Shown one piece after another: positions 12,988 through 22,600 of a stretch of DNA of 64,000 nucleotides (its first letter is position 1; every line of letters starts with the position of its first letter). Location of the stretch: positions 620,001 to 684,000 of the forward strand of contig JACDQD010000103.1 in the NCBI GenBank assembly GCA_019843655.1, given 5' to 3'. A model generated the notes under the pieces. The model ran no database searches. It worked only from the letters and a program-made list of their open reading frames with translations, and had not been told where the DNA came from. Origin of the DNA: Lethocerus indicus. Lineage: Eukaryota > Arthropoda > Insecta > Hemiptera > Belostomatidae. The position numbers were made by a program, and so were the translations under genes.

Positions 12988-13395
12988 TACCTGTTTTGTG
13001 GCCGGCGAGGGGTTGGAATACCGTAGATTTCGCGTGTTTCTGTCTCCTCTCGCCGGTTTGGTCTTTCGCTAGACCGGTTACGGCCGCTCGCCATCTTCAG
13101 TAGCGGTGTTAGTCACTATTGGCACTTTGGGCCATTCTCACTGCACTGTCACTGTCACTTGCACTGTGGGGGTTGTCGGGACGCGTCCCCCCAAAAAACA
13201 CAATAACAAGAAACGATTTGTGGCATACACGACAAACAGACAGCCACCACAGTACAAGTGACAGTGACACAGTGCAGTGAGGATGGCCCGAAAGACATCC
13301 AAAGTGCCGACAGTGACTGACACCGCTACTGAAGATGGCGAGCGGCCGAGACCGGTCTAGCGAAAGACCGAACCGGCGAGGGGAAATCTACGGTA
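12988..13395. repeat. Foldback element, copy 4 (most complete)
   Basis: Two arms of nearly 190 bases, from AACATACCTGTTTTGTGGCC to CACTGTCACTGTCACTTGCA and back, surround a short unpaired centre containing AAAACACAATAACAAG. The right flank, from AAATCTACGGTATTTCGGTA for about 110 bases, also follows copy 5 at 16.44-16.56 kb, so the mobile or duplicated unit extends beyond the arms or one copy duplicated with its flank. Confidence 0.7.
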
Positions 13396-13994
13396 TTTCG
13401 GTAGCTGTTTTAAAATAATCACGCTCAGGAACTTATAATTGTTTCATTTGAACACTGGTCTATAAGGCCAGTCCCATATATGTGGCTCGTTAACTGGCGC
13501 AAAAAACTTAAATAAAAACACGGTATACAAAATTCATTTGATGAGTAAAGGGGCTGTCAATTGTACCGTTATGTATGTGACATATTGTAGTGCATCTAGC
13601 TGGAGGAAACTTAATAGTCACACGTCCGGTCATTCAACGCCGGTTTCTCAGAACTCCGGGTAAATTGGGGCTACACTGAGGAAATAGGTTCGGCGATGAG
13701 GTCAACCCGCCAGGAAACGGATACCTCAATAGGATGTTGTTACATACACCGGAATATGCGACGAAAACAACGCACTCCAATACTCCGTAATCAATCTTAG
13801 CCCTACCTAGAAGAGATTAAATTAAATTATCAAAAAAAAACCAACACCGGCATAAAAAATTTCTTGTATAGTTCTTGTATAGTATAGAAAATGATTCAGC
13901 GTAAGGCCACGATTATTTCACTCTCTTAAGAACTTCAACCTGAGTGCAATTTAAAATTAGATAAAATTATGTATTTTGCTCACGTGGAATCCCC

Positions 13995-14360
13995 ATACCC
14001 GACTCAAAGGAATCGACTTAAACCGAAAATTTGGACTTTTAACACCATTACTAAAACGGCCATCAAAATTGACCTCAAATAACGAACTGACAATATACAA
14101 AGCGATACTTGAACTATAGAGCTATGGGGTTCCGCCGAGACATCCGACATCGCCCGCGTCCAGAGATTCCAGTCAAAAGTCCTTCGCACCGTCCTTAATG
14201 CTCCCCCCCTGGTATGTTTCTAACCAGACAATGACCTCAACATACCCCGACAGTCGACCAAGTCGCAAAATCCCGGTTCCCGAAGTTCCACTCCCGCTTT
14301 TCCCCTAATCCCAATCAAAAGTACCATCTTCGGGTGGTTTCTTTTATAACGGTATGCATG
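13995..14360 (+). mobile_element. Jockey-clade LINE 3'-end fragment
   Basis: Plus-strand reading across frames gives IELWGSAETSDIARVQRFQS, KVLRTVLNAP and WYVSN, the conserved C-terminal block of Jockey-type reverse transcriptases. It then continues to a proline-rich tail. The fragment is 5'-truncated and carries an extra C run at 14205. It is the sense copy; the others in the window are antisense. Confidence 0.7.
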
Positions 14361-14765
14361 TGAAAAAAAAATACAGGCAGCATTTGTACTTATAACACTC
14401 AATGTTTTGATTGTAGAAAATAAAAAAAGGTTCAAAGAAAAAATGTATTTCTGGAAAATACTGTCGGCCGTATTGTCCGAAAACCGCCGTCGCCGCTTTT
14501 CCCCCGGCCGAACGGGAGAAACACTTTTCCGACAACAATGGCCTCCACTTGGGGATTATGAATGGGATTTAATATAGAGAAGAAGCGGCCGGCCAGGGCA
14601 ATTTCAGTCCGACTAATGTTTAATTTCGCCGACAGAAGACGGGAATCGAGCTCGGAAAGAGATACGTTTGCCTGTTTCACTTTTATTATATGACGAAACT
14701 TCATTTCAGAGCCGAATTTTTAAAAACGTCCGAACGTCGACTAGCCCCGCCACCGTAACCAATAT

Positions 14766-14983
14766 ATTAGTGGTAGCCAAAACTAATCAACAATTTGATA
14801 AGATTTATTTTAGTCTTGAGGAGTTCTTCAAGAGGGGAAGAGGGGAAAATTTGCCGGAAAAGTGGCAGATAGCTGTCGATAATATCGGTCAATATATATT
14901 AGATTAATAATTAAAGTTTCTTTTTTAGCAAAATGAAATGAATTCCAAAGTCAAAATGTTGATTACTTTTGGGTACCCCTAAT
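14766..14983 (+). mobile_element. Mariner-derived MITE retaining transposase C-terminus
   Basis: Inverted ends of about 30 bases (TTAGTGGTAGCCAAAACTAA at the left, GATTACTTTTGGGTACCCCT plus AA at the right) enclose a remnant that reads FDKIYFSLEEFFKRG, then LPEKWQIAVDNIGQYILD and a stop, the typical end of a mariner transposase. The 5' TIR lies directly against the last third of the gene, so an internal deletion made a 218-base non-autonomous element. Confidence 0.75.
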
Positions 14984-15489
14984 GGTATGCCAAATTAGGA
15001 CTGAATCTAAAAAGCTGAAATCCACTATGAAATAACTCTGAATGACGTTAAATATGTTTTAGCCGATAGACTGTAGTATATGAAATTTTTATTTTATTTA
15101 TTTAATGAATATAACAATTCAGCCACCTATGTCTAGCTATTGTAGATATTTTCGTATTTTTTAAATTGTACATTCCGTTCATTTCTTTAGATGTTCTTGG
15201 CATATTTTAATTTCAGAAAATAAAAGCTTAACCAAATATTCGACCCCAATTGAAATAGTTACCAAGGTTAATTTTAAATAGGTAAAAATTACGACTGAAT
15301 TTGTACCATATGATTTAAACTATCGCAAAATCCTAGATAACCTAAAGGAGCTGACAATTTTTTTTGATTCGGTATGTTTTTTCATAATTATTTCCGCATC
15401 GCTCAATACAACAGTACTTGCTAAAACATATTTGGAATTTACCATTGTTTTGTAAAGATACAAGAGTCGTAATTTTGACTGTGTTTCAG

Positions 15490-15522
15490 ATTCGGCTTTT
15501 GGGACGTCCGTAACAGCTCGAC
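15490..15522 (+). other. ARMC4: 5' untranslated part of an ARMC4 exon
   Basis: TGTTTCAG at 15482-15489 is a convincing 3' splice site. The 33 bases that follow contain a TAA at 15511 in frame with the ATG at 15523. This places the start codon in this exon and implies an upstream non-coding exon that I could not locate. Confidence 0.55.
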
Positions 15523-15533
15523 ATGGTGGACCT
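15523..15533 (+). CDS. ARMC4: ARMC4 coding exon 1 (start codon)
   Basis: The exon gives ATG GTG GAC CT, then GTAAGTCC as donor. The split codon CT|G joins exon 2 and yields MVDLEGKNSN. The start was chosen because the preceding in-frame TAA excludes upstream extension in this exon and because phase and donor both fit. Confidence 0.75.
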
Positions 15534-16285
15534 GTAAGTCCTTACACGGTTTCTTACGTTAAGCCCCCCCACAATTAATTTCAACTTTGTCATACTTCGA
15601 AGGGCGTTTTGGCCTTTCCTGTCTTTATTGGAGATTCTATACCAGAGATTAAACCCATTGCTATAAAATAATATTAAACGTGTAAATAACGTGTTAAAGC
15701 GACACACGTTAGGCGTGTCCTCTGTCCTCTGTATTTCAGGGAAGGGAAAAATTCTAACGTCGCTATCGACAATTACGATTGGGACCGTTCGGAGGACGAC
15801 CCGTGGTTCTTGCGGGGACCGAACAACGTCTACGTGGACGATTACGAGCTGGATGAGGGTGACAGGAGCACGGAGAGCGAGTTCGAGGGCACGGTCATCG
15901 AGGAGCCGTGGAACGCCAAAAGGAGAAACTGCGAGGACCACAAAGGGGCCGATTACTGGCAATTGCAAAAACTCATCAAGTTTTTCAAGGTGCACTATTA
16001 AGAACCGCCAAGAACTGCTAAGAATACGAGTCTTGGACGACGCTTTGGTTAGATTAGTAGAGGGTCGTGCTCTGAAGCCAATTACAGCACGATTAGTCTG
16101 CGATTAAAGCCTTCTTAAAAACCTTCATAACTGGCGCCTTCACTAAATTAGTTTAACATACCTGTTTTGTGGTCTGCGAGGGTTGGAAATACCGTGGTTT
16201 GTGGTGTTTCTCTCTCTCGCCGGTTTGGTCTTTTCTAGACCGGTTTCGGCCGCTCGCCATCTTCGGTAGCGGTGTCAGAAGACAC

Positions 16286-16338
<53 letters not shown>

Positions 16339-19300
16339 AGACACGTATATATACACACACAGTGACAGTGGCTAACACCGCTACTGAAGACGGCGAGCGG
16401 CCGAAACCGGTCTAGCGAAAGACCGAACCAGCGAGTGGAAATCTACGGTATTTCAGTAACTGTCTTGAAATAATCACGTTCAGGAACTTATAATTATTTC
16501 ATGTCTACTCATCCATTTATTCACTGGTTTATAAGGCCAGTCCCATAATATGTGGATTGTTAACTGCCGGAAACGAGCGAGAGGAGACAGAGAAACACCA
16601 CAAACCTACTGTATTACTAAATTAAGTACTGAGGGGAGTATTTTTTTTTGCATGGAATCCACGTACAAGACTCAGACGTCACAGATCGCTAGTTAGACTA
16701 CTCGAAAATTACAACTATTACTTGCGAACAAATTAATTATTTAGACCGGTATTTTAAAACGGAAGAATTTCTTCGAACGAAAAGAAAATGATATTGAAAT
16801 TATTTAAAATTTGAAATATAAAATAATTCTGTTTCGTAGTGCGGAGATCAGTCCACGACGGCGGTCACTTTGGCCGTCATGAGCGACTACGATTTCAGTT
16901 CGCGTACGCTTCAAATGGCGCTCGTCGAGACCGGCTCCCTCGAAATACTTATCAATATCCTGGAAACGGAAGACTTGAGATGTCAGGTAAATGTACCATA
17001 AATATTGTTAATTTATCGAGGCGCGGGTCATATTATTGTCTCTGTCGTTTTATGGGATTCTTATGATTCTGAACGATATTCTTAAAAACTCTTTCAGTTG
17101 GGCTCTTTGAATATAATCGAAGTGTTGTCCTATTCGGAAGAGATGCAGTCCCGCATGATCGATTACGGCCTGGTCCCAATACTGCTCCAGCTGTTGGTAT
17201 GCCCGGCGAGGGACGTCCAGTCGACCTCGATAAGGATACTCTCGAACATGGCGTCTGTCAGGAAGGTCAGGACGATAGTCAGGAAGAACGACGGCATCGC
17301 CGTGCTGGTGCGTCCGCTCACTCAAGTGTGGAACGGCAGAGCCGTAGACGCGAAGCTTATCCATTCCTTAAAGTCTAAAAGAGTCACACAGCCTGTAGGA
17401 TGCGAACGGGAAGACATTTCCGGTAGGATTACGTAACGTTCTTGGCTCACCTTCATCAACTCGGTGTTTACCGGGAACCAAACTCTGCCGAAGTTGTACC
17501 AAATATCCCTATTGAAGTTGTTATTTTCTGAGAAATAAGGACCGAAGAAGGAACGGGCGAAAAGCCTTGTCTCATTTATTTTTGACCTTCTTCGCAGGTG
17601 GACTTGGTCGACTGTCCGCCGTGGGTGTTCGGCATGAAGGCGTCCGAGGTGAGGAACGAGCAGAGGGAGACCTACATGCTGACCTGGTGGTCCGTCGAGG
17701 CTCTCAGGAAGCTGTCCAGGTCGAAGAGCATACGGCAGGACCTCTTCGCCGCCGGCGTCATCAAGGTCCTACTGAAGATGCTGGCCTCCGTCGAAGTGTA
17801 CTTCGTCGTGTGCGGACTCCACCTCTTCAACCTCTGTTCGTCTCTGGTAATCTATCCGACAACGGTCCATCCTTTTTCTATCAATTCGTATTGTATTATA
17901 AATAAATAGTACACCGTGAAACGGTTACGGTGAGGACTTTTCAGGAGGAATTTTTCAGGCGTGTTACCGTGATTCCTTCGAAGCCCACGGCGTGCTGAAG
18001 TACCTCGTGAAGAACATCACCTCTAAGGATCCGGTCCGGGAAGAACTCTGCTGCAGAACAATATTCAAGGCAAGACAAAAATAGACAAACGTTCTTAATA
18101 TTAGGGGTACCCAACAGTAATCAACATTTTGACTTTGGAATTCATTTTATTTTGCCAAAAAAAGAAACTTTAGTTGTTAATCTACTATATATTCACCGAT
18201 ATTATCGACAACTCTCTGCCACATTTCCTGCAAATTTTCGATTCCCCTCTTGAAGAACTCCTCAAGACCGAAATACATCTTATCAAATTGTTGATTACTT
18301 TTTGGTACACCTAATATAATGAAAACTTTGATTATTTTGTTAGTTGAACGAAAAAATCTTGAACGACTGTCAGCTAATTGGAAGGACACTGATATTTTTC
18401 ACGTTCAAACGTGAATATATTTTTCGGGCCCCTCCCTATTTACTGCATAAGTTCAATGGGACGCAGCTCGGCTATAGAGACTGCCCCAAAATTGAACTTT
18501 AGATATTCATTATTTCAACGGCTCAATTTAACGCGGAAAATGAAAGTTCAATTGTCTTAAATCTTACAAAATCTGCGCGATAGAAGAGAAGCGGGGAAAT
18601 ATTAATAAAGTTGGAGCGTGGGGTCTAACTAATGCAAATGGAAACGGCGGCGGCCTATTTCCCGAACACCTCAGCGCCTACTTCGAAACTTAAAGTTGCC
18701 CAGAGAGCAATTGCTTTTAATTGTACCGTAAGAAGAAATGTTAACTGGGGACGGCATAAATACGAGTTAAATAGCAAGGTTCAACTACTATCACTTGCCG
18801 ACTGTGAGGAACAAAAAAAAAAGGTGATTCCAACTTCCCGAACAAAACATGCTGCGAACTACGTTCGTTTAAGGACCATTTTGATTATAGGAGACGATTT
18901 TAGGCTCATTTTAACGCTGATTTATTTATTTTTTACTTCAGATGACTCGGGCGAGCGGTGAGTCTCGGAGGCAGGTTGGTAAGTTGGGTCTTCTGGGTCC
19001 TCTGGTCGGGCTGATGAAGGACGATTCGAAGCCGTACAGGATCGTGAAATACGCCACAGGATCGATCTGGCACACGGTCAAGGATCACGAGGAGAATATA
19101 CGGATCTTGGACGAGATGTCGATAGTGTCCGTTCTCGTCAAACTTCTTTCCCACCCGAAATCGTCGGTAAGTGAACTTCACAATCCCAGCAGAGAAGGTT
19201 CGGATCACACTCTGAGCTACCTACACAATAAAAGTCACAAACAGATTGATATATAGGGCCAAAAATAACTTGCCGACGTAAGATCGTGATTATGTAAATG

Positions 19301-19634
19301 AATTGCGAGGCCGAAAAAATGGACATAATACATAAATATGGAATGTAGTTTAGACAAACGCGCCATTATCACTGTATTGTGTCTAATATGAACATTATTA
19401 GTCGAGGATTGTTCGTTGGATATCCAAAATTGGATCCTCCATTAAATACAACGATTCAATTGTTCTTGTCCCATTTTCAAGAAGAGAATTTGGATTAGAT
19501 TCGCAACTGATCTCACACATAACGAACACTTTTTGTACCAATAATGGGTATAATAATCTAAGAATATTAAATATGGTTCTAATGGTCTGGAAAATCTCGT
19601 TGTACCTGTTTTTAAATTCAAGGCGAGAATAATT

Positions 19635-19691
<57 letters not shown>

Positions 19692-22600
19692 GTCAAATAT
19701 ATAATATAATTTAAAAACATTAAAAATATTTTCTAATGTTCTGGAAAAATCATCGTGCCTGTTTTTAAATTTGAGGTGGGAAACAAACATTTGTAATATA
19801 AATATATATAATAAGTATAATATTTTAATAATATTTTGTTACCTTTCCCTCTCGTGAGTAAATCATAATTCTTTTTGTCAACAATATGTTCAGTATTATA
19901 TTTGTATTTTGAGTTTGATTATTGTGGAATAAAAATAATTTTTTTTTCGAAAACTTAAATTCCGACTAACATAATTTAAATAACTTTATTAAATAATAAC
20001 TACATAATTATTAGAGAGACGATCACCCCGAGATCGTGCTCGAGCTGACTGAAGCGTCTCAACAAAAGGAAATTCGCGAGATCGAATAAGCCGGTGAAGC
20101 TAAATTCTGTGCAGGAAGTTAACATAAAGTAGACTAATTAACCGGATATAGGATATCGTAGTTTGTTGACGAAGTGCGAGCCCTTGTACTTCTTTGCTCA
20201 GCGGCCCTAAATTGGCTTCCTATTTCGTATTCCATCTCTTGGGCCAATATTTTCGTTCTATTTTACGCTCTGGCTAGCAAAAGACCAAACCGGCGAGAGG
20301 AGACGGAAACACCACAAACTTACGGTATTCCGACCCCTAGCAGACCACAAAACAGGTATGTTTAACCAAGTAAGATAAGCTATAGAAGAGCGAAGGTTTC
20401 TAACAACTGCGTAATACTGTCGGATGAATCTCAAGGATTGACCCTGTTATTTCGGGATTTTTCATGGTGTTTTTCTGGATTGCCTTCCCGAGAGTACTGT
20501 TGTAATAGTACACTGTTGAAATGCACTGAGGCCTTAAGGTCCCAACCAATCGTGAACCTAAAAAACTAGAACAACTAAACGATATGGAATATTAAACGAA
20601 TTACAGTGTTGTGCGATCATTGTGACCAGCACAATGCACATCCATATTGGTGATATCGCTATGACCAATGTTGTTTCTCTGCATTGCCTTCCCGATAGTC
20701 CTGTTTTAACCAACCCCTCGAGTACAAAACAGGTATGTTGAACTAAACTGCGTTGTAATAGTCTGTATGTGAAGTTGATATGAGCAGGTGTTGACTCACT
20801 GTTGCGGCATACTGAGCGAGCTGACGACGCTGGCCAACAACAGGGAGGCGCTGGCTAAGTCTGGCGGTCTCAAGCCGGTGGTGGGGCTCGTGGCCGGCGA
20901 CTCTTGTCACGAGCTGTTGGCGCAGGCGGCCCGCATAATCGGCCGTTGCGGCTATCAGCCCTCGTGCGTGCCGAGTTGGTCGGATTGAGGCTCTGATGCA
21001 CCTCTGGTCGCTGCTGGTCCTACCGTCGGCCGGAGTCAGGGCCAACGCCGCCTGGGCCCTGGTACCGCTCATCAAGAGAGTGCCGGCAGGTTTTTTTTCT
21101 TTATAACCTTATAAGGGGGATAATGGATGGGCAAGAGAGGAAAGGGACTGGACGGGTGGATTGGGACGAGGAGAAAGGCGGGAGTGGAACTTCGGGAACC
21201 GGGATTTTGCGACTTCGTCGTAAATAATAACGCCCGGTTTTTATTTCGTCCATATCGTGATAAAAGAAACCACCCGAAGGACGGTACTTTTGTTGACACA
21301 GGAACAATTATAGTCTAAGGGCTAAGAAGATCTGTAGGGCCAACGGCGTTTAAGCCGTCGTGGTGGGGATAATGGATGGGTAAGAGAGGAAAGGGACTGA
21401 ACGAGTGGATTGGGATGAGGAGAAAGGCGGGAGTGGAACTTCGGGAACCGGGATTTTGCGACTGTCGGTATGTTGAGGTCATGGTGGATTGTGCGGTTAG
21501 AAACATACCCGGGGGGAGCGTTAAGGATGGTACGAAGGACTTTTGACTGGAATCTCTGTATGCGGGCGATGTTGGATTTGTTGGCGGGACTCTATTCCGT
21601 CAGTCCAGTTCTTGACAGTGATAATATCGGTACAGAATTCCGGCGAAATGATAAGGAGCTTCACGTGCGGATTGGACATAGCCGTCGGCCTTCTGGACGA
21701 AGCCGACGAAAACGTAGTGGCCGGAGCTTGCGCCGCCCTGGCGTACATCGCCTACGACGACAACAACCTGCAAATTATCACGCATTTGGGCCTCGTAGAA
21801 AAACTCTCCACGCTCACTGCGATCGTAAGCGTATTTTAATTTTGTCAAACGCGAAAGAATTCCTCGATTTCTTTTTCAGGATAATCGTCCTTTGGAAAGG
21901 TGCGAAACATAATTGCTTTCATGCCTTTTGGGTGCACCTAATTTTAAATCAAGAAAATGCCGAATCAAAATCAAATTTATCGTTTAAAATACCTTCTAAT
22001 TATACATTATTTTTCAAAATTCAAATATCATAATGTGTATTATCTTCTGATTCGATAACGGACACTATTGGTCTGCGGTAGCGAAACAAAGGTCTGCGAT
22101 GTAATTTTTTTTAAAGAATCGTAATTTTTGTCTCTAGTCTTAGAGAAAATTATTGAAATAAGAGAAGTGTCGAAAAATATACTTTAAGTTTCTCGCGTCG
22201 CTTCCAAATTTTTGGTCCCAAAAGAAGTCGAGGAATATACCGTAGCAATTTGTAATGTCACTTAGGTTTGAGTCTTGTGTATGGATTCCACGTGAGTCTT
22301 CTGTCCGAAATACAGCAGTCTAACTGTCCTCAGGTTCGGTATAATAGAAAAAAATTTCCACCTCCGCAGAATGCGGGCCTACTGTGACAGCGTTCGACAA
22401 TGTTATCTTTCTATAGGGTGTTCCAAAATTAACGCAAGATTTGAATTTGCCACGATTCTTGCTTGCAGTAAAGAGTTGACGACCCTATTAAAAAAAAAAA
22501 AACCATTCGACAGCCGATAGTTAAGGGTCGGTTACACGTTGATAGAACAACGTTTTTTCATTGTTGAAATTGCTTGCATCGAAGGAGGAAATTCGACGCC

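Noticed and set aside
15257..15274. X-box-like half-palindrome GTTACCAAGGTTAA upstream of ARMC4
   Set aside because: An RFX site would suit a cilia gene, but the right half does not match RRNRAC and the transcription start is unknown.
15486..15995. 169-codon minus-strand frame over ARMC4 exon 2
   Set aside because: It is the antisense shadow of a real exon; the plus strand has correct splice phases and family similarity.
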